Shown here piece by piece: positions 1 to 11,942 of a DNA stretch of 64,000 bases. Under the pieces are notes generated by a model. That model saw only the letters and a list, made by a program, of their open reading frames with translations, ran no database searches and had not been told where the DNA came from. This DNA comes from Elmis aenea (taxonomy: Eukaryota; Arthropoda; Insecta; Coleoptera; Elmidae): contig OX393579.1 of NCBI GenBank assembly GCA_947652605.1, positions 4,588,001 through 4,652,000 of the forward strand, given 5' to 3'. Numbering within the stretch: the first letter of the stretch is position 1; the number at the start of each line of letters is the position of its first letter. A program made the translations under genes and the position numbers.

Positions 1-55
1 TCAAGATGGATCCAGAATCAATAATTTATAACGGTATCTCAACCACATATATTTA

Positions 56-972
56 GAGTAAAGTGCCCTAATATGGAACAGTTACCTATTATGGAATACA
101 TCAGTTTTATGACAATGAATAAGCGATATCTGTTGAAAAGTATATGTACCTATTTGTACATTGATCACACATTCCCAAATGTAAAATAGTTAAAAAATAT
201 TCACTAGATTACATAACAGATACAAATATATTTTTGACGTGCTACTGAGTTTTTAGGCTAAATCTTTCAGTGCAAAATATTATATGTTAGGGTAAATTAT
301 ATAAAATATTTTATTGCATGTTTATTTAGCATGAGCCTTTACATTTCAATTAAATAGACCAAAATTTTGATTGGGGCCATTTCATGTTTTACATATACCG
401 ATTTTTGAAATGTCACATTGATGCCTAATATGGAATACATAGAGGTGCCTTACAATGAATATGATTATGGTCACTAAGTACAGCAATATGGGTTCAGTGT
501 CAAAAGTGTCAGAAATGGGCAGACGAAAAATGTGCAAAATACTCCAAAAACAATTATATTGTCCTACCTGTAACAAATAAATAAATTATCAACATTTAGT
601 TCAAATGACACTTGAATTATAATTTAATTTACATAAATAACAAAGTTTTGGTTTGGTTTAAGTAATAATGCAAATCAGAAAGAAATAAAAGATTAATCTA
701 TGAGCAGTTGTTTATTTTAATGTATATTTTCTATATAATTCTATATTCCATATTAAGAACCCCTAGTATTCCATATTAGGTTCCCCGGGAGCTTAATATA
801 GAATAGTAGTAACATTTAAAAAAAATTGCTAAGTATATAAGAAATATCTACCGTAATATCGTACCAGAATTCGAGTAATGTGTTGCGTATTTTTTTTTGC
901 AAAATTTTGTTGAATAAATGTGAATATTATTGCCGAATACAAAAAAGTACTCCATATTAGGGCACTTTACTC
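56..972. mobile_element. Non-autonomous pogo/Tc1-like DNA transposon, copy 1
   Basis: The element has perfect 22-bp terminal inverted repeats (GAGTAAAGTGCCCTAATATG plus GA at the left, its complement at the right end) and is flanked by TA on both sides (54-55, 973-974), the target duplication of the Tc1/mariner superfamily. A second copy lies at 5097-6035. On the + strand at about 483-580 one frame reads IWVQCQKCQKWADEKCAKY, which resembles the CxxC...W..xxC zinc-binding tail of insect pogo-type transposases. Flanking stop codons and a frame break show it is dead coding sequence. The pogo assignment rests on that motif and the TA duplication only. Confidence 0.75.
483..580 (+). pseudogene. 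Remnant of a pogo-type transposase C-terminal zinc motif
   Basis: The frame starting near 483 reads TAIWVQCQKCQKWADEKC and continues for about ten more residues. The arrangement W-x-x-C-x-x-C-x-x-W-x-x-x-x-C matches the cysteine-rich tail of insect pogo/Tigger-like transposases, with Asp where those proteins normally have His. The upstream frame holds stop codons, while a neighbouring frame just before it reads MEYIEVPYNEYDYGH, suggesting a frameshift. The same fragment recurs at about 5524-5620, so the decay preceded the spread of the two copies. Function is not expected. Confidence 0.45.
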
Positions 973-1857
973 TACCAAATTTGGTATACAACACCACCTT
1001 ATAGGTTACCATCTTCGGTGAGAATGCCCCATAAGAAACCGGTGGCGGAGTTGTGAGGGTTCAATTTCAATAAGTTTTATTAAAAAACTGGTACGGTCCT
1101 ATTCAAAATCAAACTAGAACTTGTTTTTGGGTAGAGCATTTTATTCTAAACAAAGTGTCTCTCGACTTTTCTTCGTATCTGTCACCGTTTGCGGAATTTG
1201 CTTTAATTTTCTATTCTCGCGAAACATTTGCTCATAAATTCGATCTAAAAATATCGCTAATATTCGAAATGAAGAAGTAAACACTGAATTTTGCAGTTTT
1301 TACATAACATGCAAAAAATGAGAGAACAAGTTCCGCTAAATTAAAGATTAATGATCCTATTTTGAGCATTTACTCTGCAATTTGCAATTTTCTGCTTTTC
1401 GCGATATTTTTAGGTCGGACTAGTGAGCAAATTTTTTAGTAAAATAAATCAAATTTCGTGCCAAACGGTGGCAGATACGGAGAAAAGTCAAGAGATACTT
1501 TTTGTTAACAATAAAAAGCTCTACCCAAAAACAAATTTGAGTTTAATTTTGTGTAGGGCCGTACTAATTTTTTACAAAATTGATTGAAATTTAACCCCCA
1601 CAACTCGGCCACTGGTTGCTTGTGGGGTTTGACATTCTAAATGAATATGGTAATCTGTAAGGTGGTGCTGTATACCAAATTTGGTTTAAATATATCTACT
1701 GGTTGGAAACGGTTAAAAATTATCGATATTTTTCGAAAATTTTAATACCCTGTATCTTTAAAATGAAGCCTTTATGGACGCATGTCGATATTCGCTTTAA
1801 AATCAGTTTTGGTATCGACTGTTAAAGTCCTGCTACAAAAAAGTGGATCACCCTGTA

Positions 1858-3712
1858 TAAACATCTGTAGTTCTAAAGATTTCCAAAGAACTATTTTCTA
1901 GTCTATTCTTGCCATATGTTCACTATCATAACAACTCCTTCAAATTTTTTTTGACGTGTTACAATTATTTCCTTGACACGACGTATTTAAATCATAAAGT
2001 TTTTTTTTTAACACGTGTCTGCCTTAAAATATTGTAAAATAATCAACATATTTAAATTTTTTCTTAGAGAAAAAATAACAACTTCATCAGAAACTTTTCT
2101 ACTTTTGCCAAGTTTTTTAGCGACCCCCCACATTCAGTTACCCCAGATGGGGTCGCGACAGACAGTTGAAAAAACCTAATTTAGTTGAATAAATGTTCAT
2201 GGTTAAGGCAAGACCTTCCAATTTAGTCTATAATGTAACCTTACTCTCTGTTTACATTACCACAATCATTTTAGTGTTTAAACATTATGTTGGTGGACGG
2301 GGCTGCAAATGACCTTTTTGGGAAAGCCACTTCCTTTAGGGAACCGAGAAATTAGAGATACCTTAGATAGACCATGTATGTTGAACTTCAAGGGGATTAT
2401 GTTGAAATATTATAAGTTAAATCAATCTTCTTTTGGTTTCATTGTCATTCCAGAAAATTTTTAATCCACTATACCATGATAGAGTTGTAATGTTTATAAA
2501 TATTGAGAAAAAATGGCCTTTTATCGAACAGAGTTCTAATTTTCGACAAACCGATTGGACATCTAGTCCTAAACATATAAATATCAGTTCTTAAAGTTAC
2601 TTTGTTCCATTAATATTCAGGAGTGCCAAATAAAAACCGTTTTTATTATTCGATTTAGACTGAAACAAAACTTAAAAAATACTTAAAATAAACGATAGCA
2701 ATTTTGACCTCAAATAAATGCCTGCGTTTGCTTTTGTCGGCGTGCTGTTGGCACAAACGATCTAAAACAAATTGATTACTTTTGGTTTTTATATCTCCGG
2801 CAGTATAAATAGCTTTTTTTACGACTTTACACTCGCGTTAGGGAATTACTGTAAACGTTAAAAGTTTATTGCCTTTTAATAATTATTAAAATTTGAGTTG
2901 CGGGTCGATGTAAACAATTTCATTTTTACCCAATGATACTCTTCATATGCGAAAGCTTTCTCGGTGGACTTGCATGCAAGAACTTCAATGTTACTTTAAA
3001 ATTTAATTTAATTAACTAAATGTTTTTATCAGAATAAATTAAAAATCAATAATTTCAGTTAGGCAATATTTTTGTTAAACGTCTTTCAAATTGATTGTAA
3101 ACGTTTTTATCCTCAAAAACCAGCTTAAACATTTTAAAGACATTCAATTTAATCTCCACGTCCTGATGGCTATTTATCAGTATTAATGAGGGGTTTAAAG
3201 GGACAGTGCTTTATTTCTTTAATATTTGACCATTTTATTTAATATCCCCGTCTCGTATCTCATTTATCAGGCTCGGTTTTCTTATTACCACACTCCGCGA
3301 CCATTTATCAACCTTTTTATATTTATCAAGAGTTTTAAATTCAGAGAGGTTGCGAATCTCTTGACATGGACGTATTTATTTTAAGAGTGTATGTGTCCTC
3401 ACTTATACGCATTGAAGGATATTTATTTGTCGCACTAAAGCAATTGCACGTTTGAAAAAAGCACCGGCGAAATCCAGGAGATCGCTTGACGTGTCTGCGA
3501 TTTCTTTCGCCCTTTCGGATTTCGTTGCAAATTCTAAATCCTCCATCCACTTTATTCAACCAAATGTAATTAATGTTTTCATGGTCTTTACCGTAAATAA
3601 ATAATTTTGAATTTAATTTTACTACACGGTTAGACAGTAAAACATGATGAAATAAGCTTCGTAAACAGTTGAAATATACGTCATTTCAGTTTTGACTTAG
3701 ATTACATATATA
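1858..3712. other. Non-coding AT-rich spacer
   Basis: No open frame with recognisable similarity, RNA gene or transposon boundary was seen. A small perfect inverted repeat (CCCCAGATGGGG near 2143) is the only local structure noticed. A 72-codon frame on the minus strand (3341-3559) has no recognisable motif and is treated as chance. Confidence 0.5.
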
Positions 3713-4379
3713 CAGGGTGATTGAAATTCGAGTTTAAGTATGGAGATCTCGCTTATTATAATAGCTAGAGTATAGGTTTAAGTTTGGCAAAGTTGCTTAA
3801 TTTGGTGCTCATTAATAATCCAAAGAGAAATTGGATATATCTCAAACGATATCCGAGAAAATTAGGAAAAACCGGAAAATACGATTTTTAAAAATCGTCC
3901 ATAACTCTTTTGGAGTTTGAAATATTTCAGATGTGTAAAAACATTGCCGAAGCAGCTTTTTAAGCCGGATAGGATAATGGTCACAAATTTTTCCTAGATC
4001 GATACACTTTTGTTTTATGACAACCAACTATATTTTTTCTTATGGACGCAATTTTTGACTATTTACATATTCAAACAGCATTTATTTTTTTGAATCCATC
4101 GATGTACCACACATGGTATTTTACTTCTTTATTAATCGCCAAAATAAAAAAAAAAAGGTTTTAAACAATAACCATTATAAATCAGGTTGGCCGGTCATTG
4201 TAGTTTATGTTGTTTCCTTGACAACCAATCAACAAACAAAAAGTTTTGAAAGCTTATTATTTGTCAGATTAATGGATTTGTGAAAATAAACTTTAATAAC
4301 GAAGAAAAACTTAAACCTATACTCTAGCTATTATAATAAGAAAGATCCCCATGATTAAGCTCCAATTTTAAACACCCTG
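3713..4379. mobile_element. Foldback element, CAGGGTG family, copy 1 (right arm deleted)
   Basis: The ends are CAGGGTGATTGAAATTCGAG and its diverged complement ending CACCCTG, each next to TA (3711-3712 and 4380-4381). The left arm matches the left arms of the elements at 18458 and 30752 over about 550 bp. The right arm is only about 70 bp, so the centre and most of the right arm are lost. Near 4282 the sequence AAACTTTAATAACGAAGAAAAA matches the start region of the transposase remnant in the other copies. It is non-autonomous. Confidence 0.75.
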
Positions 4380-5096
4380 TATATATATGAAAGAATGGGC
4401 CGAATATATGTACATACCATTGGCCACCTAAACAATCTTCATTATTTTATAAAAATAGTGATTAAATTATAGGATTATTAAACTTCAAATATTTGTGCCG
4501 ATTATAACGTTAAATGTGGATGATAGCAAATTTAATTAAATGCAACGCTGAATTAATATGACTGCCAAACACTGTGTGCCAGATGCAATGTGCAAATACT
4601 GCATGCTATTGGGTGATGGAAAAATTTGCATATCACTGAATTGGCGCGTAAACTGCATACGCCTGTAGGCTGTACAAAAAAACTGCTTCTATCACGTTGA
4701 TTTATATACATTTTTTTAACTTAACGCGTTCCGTTTCACTTTCGTTCGACTAAATCTACAATTGTTTGTCAGTTCCTTGCTATCGTGTTTGGAAGAAGTG
4801 GTTTAATAAAAAAATCCCTAGGATTCGTATAGTGTATAAAATATGAGAGGGGTGAATAACCCTAGAGAAATATGTAAAAAACGAATATTTAGGAGGAGTT
4901 TTATCAGTGCATATACAAAACTGCTTCAGGGGGGCGTTAAAAAAGGTCATGGTGATTTATCACCAAGCTTAAGATAATAAAAATTACAGTAGTGTCTTAA
5001 TATATAAAAAAAAACGAAACTATTTACTGGAAGCCTATACAAAAGAAAAAAAAGAAGAAATATCAATTTGGTCTACTTTATAATTTTTTAATTATA
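4380..5096. other. Non-coding spacer
   Basis: Nothing recognised between two transposon copies; the sequence is AT-rich with short A-runs near 5040-5060. Confidence 0.5.
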
Positions 5097-6035
5097 AAGT
5101 AAAGTGCCCTAATATGGAACAGTTAACTATTATGGAATACCTCAGTTTTATGACAATGAATAAGCGATATCTGTTGAAAAGTGTATGTACCTATTTGTAC
5201 ATTGATCACACATTCCCAAATGTGAAATAGTTAAAAAATATTCACTAGATTACATAACAGATTCAAATATATTTTTGACGTGCTACTGAGTTTTTAGGCT
5301 AAATCTTTCAGTGCAAAATATTATATGCTAGGGTAAATGATATAAAATATTTTATTGCATGTTTATTTAGCATGAGCCTTTACATTTCAATTAAATAGAC
5401 CAAAATTTTGATTGGGGCCATTTCATGTTTTACATATACCGATTTTTAAAATGTCACATTGATGCCTAATATGGAATACATAGAGGTGCCTTATAATAAA
5501 TATGATTATGGTCACTAAGTACAGCAATATGGGTTCAGTGTCAAAAGTGTCAGAAATGGGCAGACGAAAAATGTGCAAAATACTCCAAAAACAATTATAT
5601 TGTCCTACCTGTAACAAATAAATAAATTATCAACATTAGTTCAAATGACACTTGAATTATAATTTAATTTACGTAAATAACAGAGTTTTGGTTTGGTTTA
5701 AGTAATAACGCAATTCAGAAAGAAATAAAAGATTAATCTATTAGCAGTTGTTTATTTTAATGTATATTTCCTATATAATTCTATATTCCACATTAAGAAC
5801 CCCTAGTATTCCATATTAGGTTCCCCGGGAGCTTAATATGGAATAGTAGTAACATTTAAAAAAAAATAGCTAAAATAGCTATATAAGAAATATCTACCGT
5901 AATATCGTACCAGAATTCGAGTAATGTGCGTATTCATTACAAATTCCTTACAATTTTTTTTGCAAAATTTTGTTGAATAAATGTGAATATTATTGCCGAA
6001 TACAAAAAAGTATTCCATATTAGGGCACTTTACTC
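5097..6035. mobile_element. Non-autonomous pogo/Tc1-like DNA transposon, copy 2
   Basis: This copy is nearly identical to the element at 56-972 along its whole length. Differences are scattered substitutions, a small insertion (TAGCTAAAATAGCTAT near 5867-5882) and an extra ~19 bp near 5935-5953. The right end GGGCACTTTACTC is intact and followed by TA (6036-6037). The left end has one mismatch (AAGTAAAGTG instead of GAGTAAAGTG) and is preceded by TA. The same degenerate zinc-motif fragment lies near 5524-5620. The similarity of the copies suggests fairly recent mobilisation by a transposase encoded elsewhere. Confidence 0.75.
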
Positions 6036-6582
6036 TATAGGTATCTACTGTTTGAAAAAACTTCCTACACACTTTAATTACTAAAGATGATAGTAATTAA
6101 AGCAGAATCAATAAACGTTTGAATATAAACATCAGTCAAACTTTATATGAACCAATTTACGTGCAATTGTTTATTAATATTAATTTTCCTTAGCCTTTCA
6201 TATGTGCAAATACTTTGAGGACTTATTGCACGGTTGCAGCAGAAAAAGTAAAACGAAAATCTTATTTCAGCGCCGCGATTTTGAAATCCGTGTAATAAGA
6301 AGTTTAGAATATGCACGTGAAAATCTTATTTAAGGAACATGACATCTAATCTTAAAAGCTAAGGTAACATGCCCACACACAAAACTTATCACTACGGGGG
6401 ATGTGAAAGAATGGAAAAATAAATGTCTTTGGAGGGTATTATTTTTTTGTGACGACGCGACGAAGTGATGAGAAAAATGCTTATGTACCGACATTATCGT
6501 AATCAATCTAAAAATGTTGGCCATTATGTATGGAACATTATTTAAAAAATTGATATCTATGTATTAATATATTAGGAAAAAA
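6036..6582. other. Non-coding spacer
   Basis: No gene, repeat or transposon edge recognised. Confidence 0.45.
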
Positions 6583-7255
6583 TTGGCCTTTGCAGATGAT
6601 GTGGTGTTATTAGCTAAAAACGAAAAGGACTTGCCAAAAAATCTGGGGGATAGGCTGAAGAAGATACAAACGCCCTCTTATTTTTATTAAATGCCCCCCA
6701 AATGCTTCTGAACCCACTATCGATCTACTAGAAGGCTTTAGCGCCCACTGGGGAGCGGTTCTACCCACTTTGGGAACCTAGAGTCTAGACTGATTGAGAC
6801 TCTAGTCTCAATCAGCATTAGAATCTCTAGACCAAGAAAGGATAGAGCAGGTATCAAATGTTAAATAAGTGAGATCTCAGAATAATAAGAGACACGAGTA
6901 TTTAGTTCAGTGTATGTATCAACCCTTGTTTGTAATAATTCAAAAGTTGGGCACCAACCGAAAAAGCAAAATCAAAGGATACAGACACTGGAGAAGAGCT
7001 TTTTGCGAAGAATAAAAGGATGTAGATTCATTAATGAGATAAGCAACGAAAAAATCAGAAAAGCGTAGGAGAAAAAGACATAAAGCAAAAAATGGAGACA
7101 AAGCAATTAAGATGACTGGGACATCTACTACGCATGCCAGAAAGCAGGTATGCAAAAATGGAATGGAAAACAAAGTTTGAGGGAAAAAGAAATAAAGAAT
7201 GGCCAAGACAAAGGAGTCAACTGGAGAGATGTGTCACAGTAAACCAACCATAGAT
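6583..7255 (+). pseudogene. Degenerate non-LTR retrotransposon (LINE) reverse transcriptase, 3' part
   Basis: At 6583 a frame reads LAFADDVVLLAKNEKDL, which contains the F/Y-A-D-D catalytic box of LINE reverse transcriptases. Further on, near 6943-7048, a frame reads LEKSFLRRIKGCRFINEI, and near 7110-7225 another reads LGHLLRMPESRYAKMEWK followed by GKRNKEWPRQR; both match the conserved C-terminal segment (…RRI…, W-G-H-x-x-R-M-P, G-R-P-R) of many insect LINEs. The pieces lie in different frames with stops between them. The stretch 6700-6900 does not fit and may be inserted or rearranged DNA. It is a dead fragment with no endonuclease part seen. Confidence 0.65.
6790..6815. repeat. Perfect 12-bp inverted repeat with 2-bp spacer
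   Basis: CTGATTGAGACT at 6790-6801 is followed after CT by its exact complement at 6804-6815. It could form a short cruciform. It lies inside the LINE remnant and has no known role. Confidence 0.6.
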
Positions 7256-8990
7256 ATGGAGATACATTAAGAACTAGGAAAAGATACAGTCTTCGATCCC
7301 GGGTTTGAAACCGCCTGTTCTTTGGTTACGTGTTGAGGTTTTTCAAAGCGAGTCGTTTTAAAAAAGACCAAGACAATATGGTCGAAACGTCAACACGTAA
7401 CCAATGAAGACGCGGTTCCAAATTCAAGAACGAAGCCTGTGAAAGCTTGAAGAAGAAAATGGGAAAACTTACCTCACCGAAAGGTACAAAAGGCCTGAGG
7501 GAAGAAGAAGGAAATTTTTACAGATAAATACATAAATAAGATAAAGCTTTCGTAATATCTTATTTTCTATAATCCTTCGAGAGTGAAATCATTCTGGGTT
7601 AAAAGTTTCCGAGTTAGACGACTATATTTAGCGTTATTAATATAATCTACTGCAATAATTTTCAATACACTCGGGAATCGATAAGTATTTTTACGGCGGC
7701 ATAATGCGTGATCTAAAATAATTTTCCTCGAGAATATTAAATATTTTACCCGTCTTAAAGCTATAACGGCAACGTTTTGAATACGTCGACGCTATATTTA
7801 GCGTAGCGTCGCTTTCAAACCGTTCATAAATCATCTCCGAGTCAAATTTGCGGACGTAATTGTGTTCAGCGATATTTCTAATTTCTTTACGGAATTCAAA
7901 GGCCCACAGCTTCATTTTATATAAATTTCATTTTAGAGTATCAGCAAGATGTAAAATTGTTAAGCTGTTTGTATAATCTTTTTATGTTCGGCAGCGCCAT
8001 TATGCGTTGATGAAATTTAATTTTGTGTAATTTTTTTTTAAGACCGCAGCTAAAACGGAGAAAGCTCGGGGCTGTAATTATATCCAACTGAATAAATTCA
8101 ACTGTTAAAAGTTCTTAATCCAACGCTTTTTTTTTATGCGCCTTTTTTATCAAAATGAAAGACTTACGCAGGAGGCTTAGCTGCAAACAGACTTCATATT
8201 ATTTTCTTAAAGCTTTCCTGAAAACCAACACCCAACGGAAAATTATAGTTTAAAATTTATTTTGTATTTAACTTGTTATCATCATATAATATCAATAAAA
8301 GGAAATTGGTTTTCCTTTGGTCTACAAACGGCCCTATTGGTGTAATTAAAATACCCTTAAATTTAAGTATTTATAATCATATTTATTTTGTATTAGACTC
8401 TCATGTAATATATAAATATGAGCAAGTTAAACAACTACATCGTTTGCATATATTTCCTACGTTTTTCTTCATAAACGTTTCGTATACTTTGAAAAATTAA
8501 TAGAAGGTTTACCGATATTATTTTCGGTATTCAATTTCTGTAATATTTAACCGTTAAGCAATATCAGCAATAGAATTTCATGCTATGCACAAAATAAATA
8601 TACAAATTGAAATACTGATAGCATCAATGATATTCAATTATACAGAAAAACCTATTCCGACCTATCGCGTATTCTAAATTTATTATTAATGCAAATCGGG
8701 GTTTCATAAAGGGAGCAGGATCATTTTTCATAAAAGCGAGACATCTTGGGGTAACGTTTCCGTCACAAACATTAGAGTACCACTTTGACGTATGCAAAAT
8801 CGATGGAAAGTTAATAATGCGCCCGCGACACAATATGATGTAACATTATTTTTGTTGCTTAAGTGACACTGTCGTTTTGCCACGAAATACCATCTGCGTC
8901 CGATACGGGAAATTATCTTTGACGTTAAATTTTAAATTGCAAAGACGTTTGTATCTAGCAATTGGAACTTTCTTTCAGAGAGTGGTGTTA
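7256..8990. other. Non-coding spacer with one short inverted repeat
   Basis: GGTTACGTGTTGAGGTTT near 7325 and its near complement ending near 7401 (AAACGTCAACACGTAACC) form an imperfect hairpin of about 18-bp arms. The remainder shows no recognisable gene. Open frames at 7691-7915 (minus), 8273-8500 (plus) and 8624-8833 (minus) have no recognisable motif. Confidence 0.45.
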
Positions 8991-9099
8991 GTCAACTTTT
9001 GGAAAAAAATAAGTTGACAAATAATTTAGTGTGACCTTTTTATTTGTGGACGATTTACAGTTCCCATTTTGAAATATTCACATGCATTGACCAATTAAA

Positions 9100-9215
9100 A
9101 ATAATAATAATCCTCAATTCGTTTATAAATAAAGTGTTTAACAAGTTTGAAGCTATTTGGTTTAGCCCTAAGAAAATCGATTTTGTGGTCAAAAAAAGTG
9201 CTAAGACCCTGTTCT
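9100..9215 (+). repeat. Solitary diverged copy of the satellite A unit
   Basis: The stretch AATAATCCTCAATTCG, AACAAGTTTGAAGCTATTTG, CTAAGAAAATCGATTTTGTG and AAAAAAGTGCTAAGACC follows the same order and spacing as AATAATCCTTAATTCG, AAGAAGTTTGAAGCCATTTG, TTAAGAAAATCGATTTTTTT and AAAAAAGTGCAAAGAG in the array that begins at 50216. Both are in the same orientation. Outside about 9100-9215 the match fades. The nearby frames 9044-9355 (+) and 9055-9339 (-) overlap it and are read as chance openness in AT-rich DNA. Confidence 0.7.
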
Positions 9216-9355
9216 CATATTTAATTTTATACGTAGATGCAATTAAGTTAAAAACATTGGCAATAGTAAAAGTTTCCGTCTTGCTAATCGTATATTGCTT
9301 TCTTTTAACAGTTAAGAAGCTAGTTGACTTATACAACAAATTTTTAAAACTTTAG

Positions 9356-10062
9356 TAACTCTTAAAACGGAATAAAACCACTTTGGCATCCTATAAAAGT
9401 ATCAAACACACTTTAATAGTTTAGGTTCAAGATGTAGAACGTAAGTTATGAAAATTGTCTTTAAAAGTATTCTGCATAATGTATAAAATGCATAAAAATT
9501 TAACCATTGAACTTGTCATATTAGTTCTGAACTTGTCTATAACGATACCGACCCGGTTAAAATTCCAAAGTCGATTTGCATTTTGCGCTGTTACCAAAAC
9601 GCGTGGAATCAGGCGTCGATCAGATTTAATTTTAGATGTATCACTGCTGAAACCGATATGAACGAAGATGTCTGCTGTGTTTCAGTTCATATTAGATTAG
9701 TAAAATTATTCCGATTGGATCATCTTCGTCGATCGGTACTAAATGCTAATAACGTTAGAGATGTAACGCGATGAAAATTTGTGTTAAAAATAGTATGAAA
9801 ATTTGACGCTGCTTTTAAGCCCATTATATTTCCAAATTCTATTTATCTTCTGTAAATTGGTAATGGAACAAAACAATTATTTAGGTAGATACCGTAACTT
9901 TAGGTATTAATGTATGTTTGTTTTGATTCGGAAATACTTTCCAATTTTAAAAATAATGGATTGTTTAATAAACAGGATGCGAATCAATTACGTTGTGTAC
10001 TATCTCTGGATCAACGAAAAATAAACCTAAAGTAGGCATTTTATTTAGAATGTAATTAATCT
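9356..10062. other. Non-coding spacer
   Basis: No gene or transposon feature recognised. Confidence 0.45.
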
Positions 10063-10160
10063 ATCTGGGTGCTGGCCAGGGACCGAAAGGGTGGCGTAGC
10101 TTTGTTGAGGGAGAGTAATTTGAAGGACCAAACCTCCGCACCTATGAGTAAAAGAGGACA
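10063..10160 (+). pseudogene. Short 3' end of a LINE open reading frame with simple-repeat tail
   Basis: From about 10063 a frame reads WVLARDRKGGVALLRESN, ends at GQ-stop near 10160 and is followed at once by TGATAATGATTATG. The A-x-D-R-x-x-W-like ending and the short trinucleotide-like tail are typical of the extreme 3' end of several insect LINE families. The fragment is about 100 bp, consistent with 5' truncation. Confidence 0.4.
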
Positions 10161-10349
10161 ATGATAATGATTATGTTGCTTTAGTTCAAAACTTAGTCGA
10201 TTTTTTCAGAAAAAAATCTAAGCAAATGCTTTTACTCTTAGCACTTTTTTAATCTTTCATGGACATTTTTTAATTACTTGGTAGAACTGAGGAAAAAATT
10301 GTTTGGTTAAAAAGCTTCTTCCAAAAAAAAGTTTATATAAAGACTTGGC

Positions 10350-11130
10350 TTGGTTGGTTGTTTTCTTCCACCATTCTCCATCACTGGCCTTCCTTCTCCA
10401 TCTGGTAATCTTTTACATTTCTATATCCCTATCCACTTCCGTCTTGATTTGAGTCGCCCTCGTCCCTTCCTCCCCCCTAGCGTGCTCGTCATTACCAGTT
10501 TTGGTGGCTCTTGCTTCCGTCATTCTCTCCAGATGCCCTAACCGTAGTCTTTGCCCTTATATAACACCTATGATATTTGTTTCCTTGTAGAGCTCCTTTA
10601 ATTCGTTTTTTGTTCTTCTTATCCACCCATATCCATTTCTCTTTCCGCCAAATATTTTTCTTAGCACCTTCCTTTCCCACACTTCTAGTCTTGTTTGTTC
10701 TGTTTTGCTTAGCGTCCATGTTTCGCACTCGTATGTAACTATTGGTTTTATTACTGTATTGTCTATTTTTATCTTTGCTTTTCTAGAAATATTTTTATTC
10801 CTCAGTACTCTGTTTAGTGCTCCTAAACATCGGTTTCCAGCCATTATTTTTGCCTATATCTCACTGCCTATATTTGGAATTCTTGAAAATACAGCTCCTA
10901 GGTACGTGAACTTTTCCACCTCTTCAAACTTATATTCTTTCCCACTTTCCATGGTTAAATTCAACTAGCTTCCTCCTTTAAATTATTTCCATTCCATATA
11001 CTTCGTCTTCTCCTTATTTATATATAAGCCCACATTCCTCGTCTTTTCCTCCAGTATTTTTGTTATACTCCTTAGCTCTTTTTTAATTCTCGCCATTAAC
11101 ACAAGGTCATCTGCAAATGCTAACTATTAG
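10350..11130 (-). pseudogene. Degenerate LINE reverse transcriptase, minus strand
   Basis: Read on the minus strand from about 11124, the sequence gives LAFADDLVLMARIKKEL, which includes the A-D-D catalytic box, then GLYINKEKTKYMEW, FTYLGAVFSRIPNIGSEI, and from 10844 to 10557 an open frame beginning MAGNRCLGALNRVLRNKNIS with IVTYECETWTL and WERKVLRKIFGGKR. It then continues in another frame as LGHLERMTEARATKT. This order (FADD, Y-L-G, Y-x-C-E-T-W, W-E-R-x-x-L-R-x-I, G-H-x-x-R-M) is the standard C-terminal half of insect LINE polymerases. Stops and frame changes show it is inactive. The 5' half and endonuclease were not found. Confidence 0.75.
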
Positions 11131-11942
11131 CGTCTTCGTCTATACACAAACCCACTTCTATTAATATTCGCTTCTCTAAACTATATAAACAAACAGCAAA
11201 TACTTTTTATCCAGGATGTGAATAACTTCTGTATAAAGTTTTAAGTTCATTGGTGTAGTTCAATATTTTAATTTTTTTTTCCTTAACGAAAAGGACAAAG
11301 TGTATGATGAAATGTTCATTGTAATTTGAACGACCTTTGCGCAATTAATTATTAGTTATGGCCTCAAAAAGCATGTAATCAATACTAACGTCGTTTTTCG
11401 TAACTCACATCCAACAGCTGGTGTAGCCCTCTTCACATATTATTTGAAAAAAAAAAAAGTTCGCAGTAACCTGCTAAAATGATAATGCGTCCTAATTAGC
11501 ATAAGTAATGTAGCACTGTAAGTGCTCATACATCAAATTAAGCAAATGTACACATTATAAGTCACATTCTACATCGTGTGGGTGGTAGTCGTAGTAAATA
11601 TATCATAGAGTGCCGAGTGCATATCATTATATACTTACGTTTGTTATGGAAATCGCGAATAGTTGACGCAAAATAATTTTAACCGACTGCTAAATGACAA
11701 TACTCCCACTTCATGACATATTTGAATAATGAATAGGAGAAAGCAGATATTCCCCAAAATTCTATTATAATAATAATAATAGTACGATAATAGGACGCTT
11801 CATAAATTATTCATTTGTACGTTAATGTTTTTTTTTGTAAATATTTAGTCGAGTAACTTTTAAAAAACACGATTTATATAAAAAAAACATATCGATTAGT
11901 ACAAGTTTGTATATTACAATATTATTTGTTTTATGGCGTATT
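11131..11942. other. Non-coding spacer between two LINE remnants
   Basis: No gene seen. An ATAATAATAATAAT microsatellite-like run lies near 11764-11781. Confidence 0.45.

Larger units (their letters stand above)
1..1857. mobile_element. Foldback (long inverted repeat) element, left end outside the window, interrupted by a pogo-like element
   Basis: The stretch from about 974 to 1690 is a large imperfect palindrome: ACCAAATTTGGTATACAACA at about 974 is mirrored by its complement ending near 1686, and the inner GGGTAGAGC and ACGGTGGCAGATACGGAG blocks mirror each other too. The mirror continues outward across 1-53 on the left and 1687-1750 on the right, so the element at 56-972 was inserted into the left arm. 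The right edge is probably the CACCCTGTA motif near 1857, the same end seen on other foldback elements of this window. The left end lies before position 1. No coding sequence was recognised; it looks non-autonomous. Confidence 0.7.

Noticed and set aside
382..576. 64-codon minus-strand frame, repeated at 5423-5617 with almost the same sequence
   Set aside because: It is repeated only because the two transposon copies are near-identical. The plus strand of the same stretch holds the zinc-motif fragment, so the minus frame is a shadow.
9044..9355. Open frames on both strands (103 codons plus, 94 codons minus)
   Set aside because: Both strands open over the same AT-rich stretch, no motif in either, and part of it is a satellite relative.
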